From positions 3,147,001 to 3,211,000 of the forward strand of contig NZ_JACGXA010000001.1 in assembly GCF_014138045.1 (NCBI RefSeq): 64,000 bases of DNA, given 5' to 3'. The DNA is from Nocardioides ginsengisegetis. GTDB lineage: Bacteria > Actinomycetota > Actinomycetes > Propionibacteriales > Nocardioidaceae. A program made the position numbers and the translations under genes. Positions 53,971 through 62,355 of this stretch are shown piece after piece. The notes beneath the pieces were generated by a model. That model did not search any database, was not told the DNA's origin, and saw only the letters and a program-made list of their open reading frames with translations. Numbering within the stretch: the stretch's first letter is position 1; each line of letters starts with the position of its first letter.

Positions 53971-54000
53971 GGACCCGACACCCTTGCGGGTGTCGGGTCC
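53971..54000. terminator. Terminator after nrdJ
   Basis: A perfect 13-bp stem GGACCCGACACCC / GGGTGTCGGGTCC with a 4-nt loop, 18 nt past the nrdJ stop. It separates nrdJ from the intein-like ORF. Confidence 0.8.
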
Positions 54001-54018
54001 GTTCGCTATCGCGTGATG

Positions 54019-56904
54019 TCAGCTGCAGCCGGAGGTGCTTCCGCAGCCTTCGCAGACGTAGCAGGAGCCGGCGGGGCGCATCTTGGTGCCGCAGGTGAAG
54101 CAGAGCGGGGAGTCGACGGCGTGGCCGGTGATCTTCTCCAGGAGCTCGGCGGAGGTGTGGGCCTCCTTGGTCTCGGCCACCGGGGTCTCGGCAGGCTCGA
54201 CCACCGAGGTGGCGTCGACGTCGACGTCGACGATCTCGATGACCGGGGACTCCATCAGCTCGGCGGCGGAGCCGGTCTCCTCGACGGGCTCGTAGGAGCC
54301 GGTCTCGAGGTGGCGCTGGCGCTCCTCGGCGGAGTAGATGCCCATGGCGGCGCGCTGCTCGAAGGGGAGGTAGTCCAGGGCCAGGCGGCGCCAGACGTAG
54401 TCCATGAGGGACTGCGCCATGCGGACGTCCGGGTCGTCGGTGAGGCCGGCGGGCTCGAAGCGCAGGTTGGTGAACTTCGCGACGTAGGTCTCGAGCGGGA
54501 CGCCGTACTGGAGGCCGATGGACACCGCGATCGAGAAGGCGTCCATCACGCCGGCCAGGGTCGAGCCCTGCTTGCCGAGCTTGAGGAAGACCTCGCCGAG
54601 GTGGCCGTCGTCGTGCGCACCCGAGGTCATGTAGCCCTCGGCGCCACCCACCGTGAAGGAGGTGGTGCGCGAGACGCGGGACTTCGGGAGACGCTTGCGG
54701 GTCGGGGCGTAGACGATCTTCTCGACGACCTTGGTCTCGGCAGGCTCGACCACCGACGCGGCGACGTTGCTGCTCTGGCCCTTGTTCTCGCCCTTGCCGG
54801 TGGCCATCGGCTGGCCGACCTTGCAATTGTCCCTGTAGATGGCGGTCGCCTTCAGACCGAGCTTCCAGGACTGCAGGTAGATCTCCTCGACCTCCTCCAC
54901 CGTGGCGTCCTCGGGGAGGTTGCAGGTCTTGCTGATCGCACCGCTCAGGAACGGCTGGCAGGCCGCCATCATCCGGACGTGGCCCATCGGCTTGAGGGCA
55001 CGCGCGCCCATGGCGCAGTCGAAGACCTCGTAGTGCTCCGAGCGCAGGCCGGGGGCGTCGATGACGTGGCCGTGCTCGGCGATGTGGGCGACGATCGCCT
55101 CGATCTGCTCGGGCTGGTAGCCCATCTTCTTCAGCGCCCGCGGGACCGTCTGGTTGACGATCTGCATGGAGCCGCCGCCGACGAGCTTCTTGAACTTCAC
55201 CAGGGAGAAGTCGGGCTCGATGCCGGTGGTGTCACAGTCCATCATGAAGCCGATGGTGCCGGTGGGCGCGAGGACCGAGGCCTGCGCGTTGCGGAAGCCG
55301 TTGGCAGCGCCGAGCTCCTGCACCTGCGCCCACGCGACCGTGGCCAGCTTGTGGACCTGGCTGTCGGCGATCGCGAGGGTGCGGACGGTGTCGTTGGCGG
55401 CCTGGTGCTTGCGCATGACCCGCTTGTGCGCCTCGGCGTTGCGGGCGTAGCCGGCGTAGGGGCCGACGATGCCGGCGAGCTCGGCCGAGCGCTTGTAGGA
55501 CTGGCCGGTCATCAGCGAGGTGATGGAGGCGGCCATCGCGCGGCCACCCTCGGAGTCGTAGCCCAGGCCCATCGCCATCAGCAGCGCGCCGAGGTTGGCG
55601 TAGCCGATGCCGAGCTGGCGGTAGTTGCGGGTGGTCTCGCCGATGGGCTCGGTCGGGAAGTCGGCGAAGCAGATCGAGATGTCCATCGCGGTGATGATGA
55701 ACTCGACCGCCTTGGCGAACAGCTCACCGTCGAAGGTGTCGTCGTCCTTGAGGAACTTCAGGAGGTTCAGCGAGGCGAGGTTGCACGAGGAGTTGTCGAG
55801 CGACATGTATTCGGAGCAGGGGTTGGACGCGGTGATGCGGCCGGTCTCCGGGTTGGTGTGCCAGTCGTTGATGGTGTCGTCGTACTGGAGGCCCGGGTCG
55901 GCGCACTCCCAGGCGGCCTTGCTGATCTTGTGGAACAGGTCGCGGGCGTCGACCATCTCGATGACCTCGCCGGTCTTGCGCGCACGCAGGGCGAAGTCGG
56001 TGCCGTCCTCGACGGCGCGCATGAACTCGTCGGAGACGCGGACGGAGTTGTTGGCGTTCTGGTACTGGACGGAGGTGATGTCGGCGCCGCCGAGGTCCAT
56101 GTCGAAGCCGGCGTCACGGAGGGCGCGGATCTTGTCCTCCTCGCGCGCCTTGGTCTCGACGAACTCGACGATGTCGGGGTGGTCGACGTCCAGGACGACC
56201 ATCTTGGCCGCACGACGCGTGGCGCCGCCGGACTTGATGGTGCCGGCGGAGGCGTCGGCGCCGCGCATGAACGAGACCGGGCCCGAGGCGGTGCCGCCGG
56301 AGGAGAGCAGCTCCTTGGAGGAGCGGATGCGGGAGAGGTTGAGGCCGGCGCCGGAGCCGCCCTTGAAGATGAAGCCCTCCTCCTTGTACCAGTTGAGGAT
56401 GGAGTCCATCGAGTCGTCGACCGAGAGGATGAAGCAGGCCGAGACCTGCTGCGGCGACGGGGTGCCGACGTTGAACCAGACGGGGCTGTTGAAGGAGAAG
56501 TACTGGTTGACCAGCAGCCAGGTGAGCTCGTGCTCGAAGATCTCGGCGTCGGCGTCCGTGGCGAAGTAGCCGTGGTCGATGCCGGCCTTGGTGTAGGTCT
56601 TCACGATCCGGTCGATGAGCTGCTTGAGGCTCCACTCACGGACGTCGGATCCGACCGCGCCGCGGAAGTACTTGGTCGTGACGATGGTGCTGGCGTTGAC
56701 CGACCAGGTGGTGGGGTATTCGACACCGCGCTGCTCGAAGACGGTGGCGCCGGTCTTCCAGTTGGTCTGGACGACGTCGCGACGCTCCCAGGTGACCTCG
56801 TCGTAGGGGTGGGTGCCCTCGGTGCTGAAGACGCGCTCGATCTTCAGTCCGGTCTTCTCGGCGCCCTCGGCGCCGGTCTGGGCACCACTCTGCGTCTCGG
56901 TCAT
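54019..56904 (-). CDS. nrdJ: Adenosylcobalamin-dependent (class II) ribonucleotide reductase
   Basis: 961 residues. Reduces ribonucleotides to deoxyribonucleotides using coenzyme B12. The core shows NSPVWFNVG with FILSVDDSM (Cys in SACFILS), SGAGLNLSRIR, the radical-site region NPCSEYMSLDNSSCNLASLN, and PTGTIGFMMDCDTTGIEPD. A C-terminal zinc-ribbon-like cluster CFTCGTKMRPAGSCYVCEGCG follows. AGGAGA is placed before the ATG at 56904. It follows nrdR by 168 nt and is probably co-transcribed and NrdR-repressed. Two 24-bp copies of one repeat are embedded in frame (54184-54207 and 54733-54756), each encoding SVVEPAET. No intein interrupts it. Confidence 0.96.
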   Translation of the reverse strand: MTETQSGAQTGAEGAEKTGLKIERVFSTEGTHPYDEVTWERRDVVQTNWKTGATVFEQRGVEYPTTWSVNASTIVTTKYFRGAVGSDVREWSLKQLIDRIVKTYTKAGIDHGYFATDADAEIFEHELTWLLVNQYFSFNSPVWFNVGTPSPQQVSACFILSVDDSMDSILNWYKEEGFIFKGGSGAGLNLSRIRSSKELLSSGGTASGPVSFMRGADASAGTIKSGGATRRAAKMVVLDVDHPDIVEFVETKAREEDKIRALRDAGFDMDLGGADITSVQYQNANNSVRVSDEFMRAVEDGTDFALRARKTGEVIEMVDARDLFHKISKAAWECADPGLQYDDTINDWHTNPETGRITASNPCSEYMSLDNSSCNLASLNLLKFLKDDDTFDGELFAKAVEFIITAMDISICFADFPTEPIGETTRNYRQLGIGYANLGALLMAMGLGYDSEGGRAMAASITSLMTGQSYKRSAELAGIVGPYAGYARNAEAHKRVMRKHQAANDTVRTLAIADSQVHKLATVAWAQVQELGAANGFRNAQASVLAPTGTIGFMMDCDTTGIEPDFSLVKFKKLVGGGSMQIVNQTVPRALKKMGYQPEQIEAIVAHIAEHGHVIDAPGLRSEHYEVFDCAMGARALKPMGHVRMMAACQPFLSGAISKTCNLPEDATVEEVEEIYLQSWKLGLKATAIYRDNCKVGQPMATGKGENKGQSSNVAASVVEPAETKVVEKIVYAPTRKRLPKSRVSRTTSFTVGGAEGYMTSGAHDDGHLGEVFLKLGKQGSTLAGVMDAFSIAVSIGLQYGVPLETYVAKFTNLRFEPAGLTDDPDVRMAQSLMDYVWRRLALDYLPFEQRAAMGIYSAEERQRHLETGSYEPVEETGSAAELMESPVIEIVDVDVDATSVVEPAETPVAETKEAHTSAELLEKITGHAVDSPLCFTCGTKMRPAGSCYVCEGCGSTSGCS
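54184..54207 (-). repeat. Intragenic REP-like repeat, copy A
   Basis: 24-nt sequence ggtctcggcaggctcgacca plus ccga, identical to 54733-54756. It is read in the nrdJ frame as VVEPAET within a low-conservation linker near the C-terminus. Confidence 0.7.
54733..54756 (-). repeat. Intragenic REP-like repeat, copy B
   Basis: Same 24-nt sequence and frame as copy A, 549 nt away, in another linker of nrdJ. Confidence 0.7.
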
Positions 56905-57072
56905 CTGCAATCTCCTCTGTGCGACAGCGTTGTCTGGTGGTCTGGAATGCGTGTTGCTGGTGATGGCCTCCTCGACCCCCCTGTCCCCCATGAACAGGAT
57001 GGTCGGGACCACCGACAGTTGGTGCGCCCGGCGCGTACAGCTTCCCCACTGCACACGCCGGGCGGTCTGGGG

Positions 57073-57588
57073 TCAGCCCGGTGGGGCCGAGGACGCCGCG
57101 TCGACCAGGTCGGCCGGCGTCATGGGGAGCGACCGCTCCGCCTTCAGGAGGGCGATCTCGTCCTCGAAGTCGTCGGCCGACTCGAAGGCGCGGTAGACGC
57201 TCGCGAAGCGGAGGTAGGCCACCTCGTCGAGCTTGCGCAGCGGGCCGAGGATCGACAGGCCCACCTGGTGGGCCGGGACCTCGGCGAAGCCCTCGCTGCG
57301 GAGGTTGTCCTCGACCGCCTGGCCCAGGCAGGCCAGGTCGTCCTCGGAGACCGGGCGGCCCTTGCAGGCCTTGCGGACGCCGGCGACGGCCTTCTCGCGG
57401 GTGAACGGCTCGGTCGCGCCGCTGCGCTTGAGCACGGTCAGCTGCATCTGCTCGACCGTGGTGAACCGCTTGCCGCAGCCCCCGTTGTCGGCCGGGCAGG
57501 TGCGACGGCGACGGATCGAGCCGCCGTCCTCGGCGACCCGCGAGTCGAGGACCCGGGTGTCGGTGTTGCGGCAGTACGGGCAGTGCAC
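57073..57588 (-). CDS. nrdR: Ribonucleotide reductase repressor
   Basis: 171 residues. The NrdR zinc ribbon [17 protein letters not shown] and [16 protein letters not shown] form the DNA-binding half; the ATP-cone domain (about 50-140, [20 protein letters not shown] in part) senses ATP/dATP. NrdR represses reductase genes through paired NrdR boxes; two such boxes lie about 155-200 nt upstream. GTG 57588, with GGAG upstream, gives the exact family N-terminus; the longer frame to 57708 does not match the family. It is followed by nrdJ on the same strand, the usual actinobacterial nrdRJ operon. Confidence 0.96.
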   Translation of the reverse strand: MHCPYCRNTDTRVLDSRVAEDGGSIRRRRTCPADNGGCGKRFTTVEQMQLTVLKRSGATEPFTREKAVAGVRKACKGRPVSEDDLACLGQAVEDNLRSEGFAEVPAHQVGLSILGPLRKLDEVAYLRFASVYRAFESADDFEDEIALLKAERSLPMTPADLVDAASSAPPG

Positions 57589-57742
57589 CGTCGGGCTCCT
57601 CTCCTGTGGTCGCGGTGTCGCGGTCGGACCGACCTCCGGGCTCGCCTGTGACCCCTTCGCGAGGGGTGTCGGCGTTGTGGAAATCGGCCTGTCTACTGTG
57701 GATAACAACCGGTCACCTGTGGGGCTTCCACGTGTTCCTGTG

Positions 57743-57758
57743 GAACTAGATGTGGATA
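57743..57758 (-). promoter_or_regulatory. NrdR box 1
   Basis: Core on the minus strand CCACATCTAG (57755-57746) against the consensus CWATATWTWG-like NrdR box; most conserved positions match. It is one of two boxes whose cores are 31 bp apart, the spacing needed for NrdR binding on one DNA face. Confidence 0.65.
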
Positions 57759-57773
57759 ACTACACCGGTGTAA

Positions 57774-57789
57774 GTACTAGATGTTGTGG
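57774..57789 (-). promoter_or_regulatory. NrdR box 2
   Basis: Minus-strand core CAACATCTAG (57786-57777), a better match to the NrdR-box consensus than box 1. The two cores start 31 bp apart, three helical turns. Confidence 0.7.
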
Positions 57790-57976
57790 TTACCGTACGC
57801 CGCCGCCGCAAGGCTTCGCAAGTGGATCCGGAGGGTTGCGGCGCGTCGGATCGGCGCCGTCGGAAAACCGCAGGTCAGCGAGTCGCGGGGTCCCGAAAAT
57901 AGTCATTTCGGGTGGTGTGTCGCGGGCCGTTCGACAGGCCGCGCGGAAGGGGCTCGGGAGAGCCGATTCCGACGGG

Positions 57977-59005
57977 TCAGCCGGTCTGGAGGGAGCCGTT
58001 GGAGCCGCTCCCCAGCTCGAGCGCGAACCAGGCGGTGGTGCCGGTCGCGTCCTGCTCCGAGCCCCACCGGTCGGCGAGCGCGTCGACCAGCATCAGGCCC
58101 CGCCCGAAGACCCGCAGCGGGTCGTCGTCCTCGGAGATCGTGATGGTCGTCGGGTCGCCCGAGCGGCTCGATCCGCCGAGGTCACGGACCAGGACGGTGA
58201 GCACGCCGTCCTCGAGGGCCACGATCAGCTCCGACGACGTCCGGGCGTGCATGACGACGTTGGTGACCAGCTCGGACAGGCACAGCTGGGCGGTGTCGAC
58301 GGCGTCGTCGTCGATGCCCCACCCGGCCAGGGCCTCGCGCAGGAACCGGCGTGCGGCACCGGGGGCCCGCGGGTCGCTCTCGAGCAACACGGCGACCCGC
58401 TCCCCCTGCCCGACGAGAGCGGGGTCGTCGGGGGCCACCTCGTCCGGGCCGCGGCCGGTGGCGATCCGCACGCGGCGTACGGCGTCGGCGGTGCGGCGGG
58501 CGGCCGCCTCGAGCAGCCGCTGCTGCCGCTCGCCGAACGCCTGGGGCTCGTCGAAGAACAGGATGAGGCCGCCCACGGGCGAACCGGTGCCGGGCAGCGG
58601 CCAGGCCCCCATCGCGAGCGTGCCCTCATTGCGCTGGCGCCCCACGACACCGGGGAACCGCGGCTCGAGGTCGTCGAGGCTGCCGAAGACCGGCTCACCG
58701 CTGCGCACGACCGCGGTGAGCGGGACATCGTCGTAGGCGTCGATGTGGCACCACTCGAGGTCGGCGTCGCCGACCTTGTCGGTGGCCACGAAGCGGAGCC
58801 GGCGGCCGCCGCCCTCGGTCAGCGCGAGGCCGACGCGGGACACGTCTGGGAGCGAGACGAAGTCGGCGAGCAGGCTGCGCGCCACCTCGTCGAGGTCGTG
58901 GGCGTTGCGGAGCGCGAAACCGAGGCGCGACAGATGCCCCAGAGGCGCGCGAGGCTGCCCGCCCCCCGTCGCGTCCGGGCCGGGTGCACCCCCACCAGAC
59001 GACAC
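57977..59005 (-). CDS. GAF domain / HATPase (anti-sigma-like) regulator
   Basis: 342 residues. A GAF-like sensor (about 25-175, LGHLSRLGFALRNAHDLDEV; GTLAMGAWPLPGTGSPVGGL) is followed by a GHKL ATPase domain of the RsbW/SpoIIAB type (about 200-335) with LCLSELVTNVVMHA (N-box), VLVRDLGG (D-box) and GRGLMLVDALADRWG (G-box). There is no PP2C domain and no histidine-phosphate acceptor. It probably binds and controls an anti-sigma antagonist or sigma factor in answer to a small-molecule or redox signal. GTG start at 59005. Partner not in the window. Confidence 0.85.
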   Translation of the reverse strand: MSSGGGAPGPDATGGGQPRAPLGHLSRLGFALRNAHDLDEVARSLLADFVSLPDVSRVGLALTEGGGRRLRFVATDKVGDADLEWCHIDAYDDVPLTAVVRSGEPVFGSLDDLEPRFPGVVGRQRNEGTLAMGAWPLPGTGSPVGGLILFFDEPQAFGERQQRLLEAAARRTADAVRRVRIATGRGPDEVAPDDPALVGQGERVAVLLESDPRAPGAARRFLREALAGWGIDDDAVDTAQLCLSELVTNVVMHARTSSELIVALEDGVLTVLVRDLGGSSRSGDPTTITISEDDDPLRVFGRGLMLVDALADRWGSEQDATGTTAWFALELGSGSNGSLQTG

Positions 59006-59120
59006 AGGACCATCCTAGTTCCGCACCGCCGGAGCGCATCCTCCAACCGGCCCTTGACAGACGGTTGCGCGGAACTCGCGGGTCGACCGGTCCGGACTGC
59101 GCAAGATCGGTCAGAATGGG

Positions 59121-59522
59121 TTGGTGGGGAGTCAGGGCAAGCGCGCGGGTTCACGGAGGGGTCCGAAGCAGAAGGCCCCAGCCCGCGCACCCCTGCTCGG
59201 ACTCGCGCTCGGCGTCACCCTGTCGGTCGTCGCCTGGGGCTACCTCGTCTACGCCGCCATCGACTTCGGTGCCTCGGCCCGGGGCGGTGAACGCAACGCG
59301 TGGTACTTCCTCGGCCTCGCCTCGCTCGGCGCCGTCGCCTGCCTGTTCATGGGGCTGATGCTCGTCGCCCGGCTGCTGCGCCGGCTCGGGATCACCAGCG
59401 GACCGCGGCCGCCGCGCCCGTGGCAGATCGTCGAGGACGACGAGCCCGAGGCACCACTCGACGCGACCCGGGAGATCACGCCGATCGTGCGCCCGCCCGG
59501 CGGCCGGCGCGCGGCACGCTGA
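59121..59522 (+). CDS. Small membrane protein, about 133 aa
   Basis: A 133-residue protein with a basic N-terminus (GKRAGSRRGPKQK), two transmembrane helices (LLGLALGVTLSVVAWGYLVY; LGLASLGAVACLFMGLMLV) and an acidic cytoplasmic tail. No family recognised. The start is TTG 59121 or GTG 59124. The DUF3052 gene begins 5 nt downstream, so they are likely co-transcribed. Confidence 0.7.
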   Translation: MVGSQGKRAGSRRGPKQKAPARAPLLGLALGVTLSVVAWGYLVYAAIDFGASARGGERNAWYFLGLASLGAVACLFMGLMLVARLLRRLGITSGPRPPRPWQIVEDDEPEAPLDATREITPIVRPPGGRRAAR

Positions 59523-59527
59523 GCACG

Positions 59528-59968
59528 GTGGTGGCCGGCTACTCGGGCACGCCCCTGGTCCGCAAGCTCGGGATCAAGGAGGGGCACGTGCTCTTCCTCG
59601 ACGGCCTGCCCTCGGTTTCGTCCCCCGACGTCGCGGCGCTGGCCGAGCCGGGCACGGCCACGAACGTCGTACGCCGCCTGCCGGGCCGCGCGGACGTCAC
59701 GCTGACTTTCCACACCGAGCTCACCGCGCTGACCCGCCGGCTGCCAACACTCTTCGAGCGCACCAGCACGGCCGGGATGGTGTGGGTCTGCTGGCCCAAG
59801 AAGGCGGCCCAGCGCTCGGCCCGCAACCCCGACGGGCCGGTCACGGACCTGGACGAGAGCACGGTGCGCGACCTCGGACTGGAGCTCGGGTTCGTCGACG
59901 TGAAGGTCGCCGCCCTGGACGGGACGTGGTCGGGGCTGAAGTTCGTGCGGCGGGTGGCGGACCGTTAG
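59528..59968 (+). CDS. DUF3052 family protein
   Basis: 146 residues of DUF3052: the front VAGYSGTPLVRKLGIKEGH and the core VWVCWPKKAAQRSARN with VTDLDESTVRDLGLELGFVDVK (quoted in part) are clear. DUF3052 proteins are soluble and uncharacterised; in many Actinobacteria they neighbour pyruvate dehydrogenase genes, which is not so here. GTG 59528 or GTG 59531 starts the gene. It overlaps the stop of the convergent restriction-enzyme gene by 4 nt. Confidence 0.87.
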   Translation: MVAGYSGTPLVRKLGIKEGHVLFLDGLPSVSSPDVAALAEPGTATNVVRRLPGRADVTLTFHTELTALTRRLPTLFERTSTAGMVWVCWPKKAAQRSARNPDGPVTDLDESTVRDLGLELGFVDVKVAALDGTWSGLKFVRRVADR

Positions 59969-61389
59969 GTGGTGTCTCGGCCGACGGCCGCAGCAACAGC
60001 CGATCTGGCGGACTCGTTGACCGGCGTCGGCTCGCCCTGAAAGTCAAACTGGAACAGTGCCATGCTGGCTCGGTCTGCCCACTCGACCGCTTCCCGGGTA
60101 TATCCAGCGAGAGAAAAGAACACGGGCGTCTTGGCCTCGATCACGGCCGCCCCGAGGAGTTGCTGTAGCGCGGGTCGACCGCTAGGCACGGCTTCCATCT
60201 TCACTTGGGCGACCACGGTGGAGGTTTGGACGTCGATCCCCCCATCCGGCCCGGACTTGGTGAGAGATGCAGATCCGAATCCGAGGTACGTGAGCCACTC
60301 TGCGACCACCTGCTCAGCCTCGTGGGCGGTTCGTATAAGCCGCAGCTCGGGACGGCAGATCAATGGAGCCGCGCTTGGCGAACTTGGCGTCGTCTTGCGA
60401 CCGAGGGCGTACCGCAAGCCCGCCTCGAGGCGGGCCGCGTTTGTCCACGTCTCATTCCGACAGTGGGCCGTAACGGCGAACTGCCCATCGTGCGTATTAA
60501 GTGCGACCTCGACCGAGTTGAAAGGGCGACCGGCGTATCGCTTGAACGTGGCGTCTGCACCCGCCAACGAATACGTCCTGGTTGCCCCTGCCGGGAACCA
60601 CAACAAGTGGTTGTCTGTGATCAGCACAGGACCAAACGTCACCGCTGACTTCGTAGAGTCCTCTTGCCCCACGGTTGACACCCTGACCATGCCCGGAATG
60701 AAGGCGACGGGTAGGCCCGGATCGACCTCTCTCGCCCTTCTCAAGAACTGTCGAATCGTCTTCGCAAGGTCGACACGCTCGGACGCGTCGACAGCGTCGC
60801 TCATTAGGGAGATTCGCGCATCCAAAGACTTGGCGCCTGGGACGCGCCGGTTGAGGACCCGGAGCTCATCCCGTACAGCCACCTTGCCGGCCTCAAGAAG
60901 TCGACGGGATTCATCCTCGGCCGCCCTACGGGCGGCCTTCTGCTCGGCACGCGCCCGGGTGGCGAGCCGCGCGAGCCCCTTCTCGTGGCGACACGCGTCG
61001 TTGTACGCCTGAGTCGTCTCCGGTGCCGACTCTCCAGGCCGAGTCCGAAGCCGTCCCCGCGCTTCGAGCGTGCCTCCCGTGCCGGTTGCGTAGCGGAGCA
61101 CGACGGCACAGCCGGGCCGACTCTGACCGAAGGCTGACGGGTGAAGGGCAAGTATCCGGGCGCTCGCTCCTTTAGTGCAGACGGTGTACATCACGTCACC
61201 AAGCAAGCAAACCAGAAGCTCGCCACGGTCAGACTCCCAGACGTATCCCTCAATGACGAAGGCGTCCTCTAGGCGTGTCCCCTTGCCAATCCGCCCGAGC
61301 TCCGCGCAGATCGGTGAGATCCATCGGGGATCGTATTGGCCCAGTATCGAAGCAAGGCGCTGCTTGACATCTGTCTCGGATCCGCTCAT
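59965..61389 (-). CDS. Mrr-like restriction endonuclease-domain protein, solitary
   Basis: 474 residues. The C-terminal 130 residues form an Mrr-type PD-(D/E)xK domain: AEQVVAEWLTYLGFG, then KSGPDGGIDVQTSTVVAQVK with the Asp and the QxK, and QQLLGAAVIEAKTPVFFSL. The N-terminal 340 residues are not recognised; they have a coiled coil (about 150-190, RARAEQKAARRAAEDESRRL) and a PH-like beta part (TFGPVLITDNHLLWFPAGAT). Mrr-type enzymes cut modified DNA; no methyltransferase is nearby, so it would be a type IV-like solitary nuclease. GC is lower than in its neighbours. ATG 61389 follows GAAGAG. Confidence 0.82.
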   Translation of the reverse strand: MSGSETDVKQRLASILGQYDPRWISPICAELGRIGKGTRLEDAFVIEGYVWESDRGELLVCLLGDVMYTVCTKGASARILALHPSAFGQSRPGCAVVLRYATGTGGTLEARGRLRTRPGESAPETTQAYNDACRHEKGLARLATRARAEQKAARRAAEDESRRLLEAGKVAVRDELRVLNRRVPGAKSLDARISLMSDAVDASERVDLAKTIRQFLRRAREVDPGLPVAFIPGMVRVSTVGQEDSTKSAVTFGPVLITDNHLLWFPAGATRTYSLAGADATFKRYAGRPFNSVEVALNTHDGQFAVTAHCRNETWTNAARLEAGLRYALGRKTTPSSPSAAPLICRPELRLIRTAHEAEQVVAEWLTYLGFGSASLTKSGPDGGIDVQTSTVVAQVKMEAVPSGRPALQQLLGAAVIEAKTPVFFSLAGYTREAVEWADRASMALFQFDFQGEPTPVNESARSAVAAAVGRDTT

Positions 61390-61830
61390 GGCCACTCTTC
61401 TCTGGCTACCAAAGGGACGGCTCATTTTGAGGTGCTCTGGCGCGCCCCGGCGCGCGACCAGGCAAACGCTGCGACTGGTCTAGCTGTTCAGAAGTGGCTT
61501 GAGGGGATACGCGAGTGACGTGGCTGACGTGACCATGCCGCTGTCCTACCCCTGAACGCGGTACATCGATCGGTTCGATAGTCGCGCGAGGGAGGAGGTG
61601 GTCTTGGCCGCAAAAGCAGCGAGGGCGGGACTCCTCGAGTCCCGCCCTCGTCTTCCCCTGCTCCGTCAGCCGGGGTCGAGGCGGCTGACGGGAGTCTTCA
61701 GTTGTTGCGGACCGCTCTGCGCTTCAGGCCCCATGTGGCTCGCCGAGTTGGCGCAGCCGCCCTCCCCCGCTTCGCTCCTCCGTGCAGTTGCGCCCACTCG
61801 GCTCAGGCGGCTGACGAAAGTCTGTGTGCG
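61390..61830. other. 441-nt intergenic region
   Basis: Between the nuclease gene and the LysM gene, both on the minus strand. It holds a 13-bp hairpin (61621-61649) and two copies of a 19-nt sequence, aggcggctgacgggagtct at 61679-61697 and a version with two changes at 61805-61823. No supported gene. Short forward frames here lack ribosome sites. Confidence 0.6.
61621..61649. terminator. Perfect 13-bp hairpin
   Basis: GAGGGCGGGACTC / GAGTCCCGCCCTC with a 3-nt loop; on the minus strand it is followed by gctgctttt. It is a likely terminator for the LysM transcript. Confidence 0.7.
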
Positions 61831-62181
61831 TCAGTCGACGATCGGCACCCGCAGCCGCTGGCCGGCGGCGACGAGGGCGGAGTCGAGGGCGTTGAGGTCC
61901 TCGATCTGGGCGATCATCGCGCGGACGTCGCCGTCGGGGGCGAGGTCGGAGGCGATGTCCCAGAGGGTGTCGCCGGTGCCGACCATGACCACCCGGGTCG
62001 GGGTGGGGGCGCCGGGGTGCTCGGTGGCGGCGGAGCGGGCTCCGCCGAGGAGGGCGCCGGCGGTGAGCACGAGGAGCAGCGCCGCCATGAGCACCACGGC
62101 GCGGCCGCGGCGGGTCAGCCGGACCTCGCCGGAGCGGGGACGCGCCGGGGCGAACGTGGGGTTGATCGTCATGGTGCTCAT
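61831..62181 (-). CDS. LysM protein, SOS-linked division-inhibitor type (ChiZ/DivS/YneA-like)
   Basis: 116 residues. A short cytoplasmic lead, one membrane helix (AVVLMAALLLVLTAGALLGG, residues 29-48), and a C-terminal LysM domain (about 64-114: VVMVGTGDTLWDIASDLAPD ... GQRLRVPIVD). In M. tuberculosis the gene between nrdR and lexA (chiZ, Rv2719c) and in C. glutamicum divS have this design and are induced by LexA in DNA damage to halt division. The same position near nrdR and two LexA-like boxes upstream support that role here. AGGAGG precedes ATG 62181; ATG 62172 is possible. No peptidoglycan hydrolase domain is seen. Confidence 0.82.
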   Translation of the reverse strand: MSTMTINPTFAPARPRSGEVRLTRRGRAVVLMAALLLVLTAGALLGGARSAATEHPGAPTPTRVVMVGTGDTLWDIASDLAPDGDVRAMIAQIEDLNALDSALVAAGQRLRVPIVD

Positions 62182-62302
62182 CGGGACCTCCTGGGGAAGT
62201 GGCGGTCAGCCATCGGTGCCTGTCCGTCGAAGAGATGTCTATCGGCGGCCACCGACAGTCCGTGTCGGGCTGTCTGGTCCACCGATTCGATCAAGCATTC
62301 GA

Positions 62303-62318
62303 TCGAACACATGTGCGA
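62303..62318. promoter_or_regulatory. LexA-type SOS box 1
   Basis: TCGAACACATGTGCGA compared with the actinobacterial box TCGAAC-N4-GTTCGA: one mismatch. It is 122 nt from the LysM start. Confidence 0.7.
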
Positions 62319-62355
62319 CATTAGAGCAGGTGTTCGAACGAGCGCAAGAGGCGCG

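Larger units (their letters stand above)
57709..57976. other. Upstream region of nrdR
   Basis: 268 nt between the nrdR frame and the regulator gene. It is AT-richer than its surroundings and contains both NrdR boxes and, at 57751-57759, TGTGGATAA (a second copy is at 57697-57705). The rest (57800-57976) shows nothing I can name. Confidence 0.6.

Noticed and set aside
54019..56904. Intein inside nrdJ
   Set aside because: The NrdJ core motifs are continuous and the protein has a normal length; only the separate ORF at 52769-53905 is intein-like.
53929..57651. Open frame of 1240 codons on the plus strand opposite nrdJ-nrdR
   Set aside because: It is the complement of two certain genes; the sequence is Gly/Val/Asp/Arg repeats typical of antisense frames in high-GC DNA, with no domain and no ribosome site.
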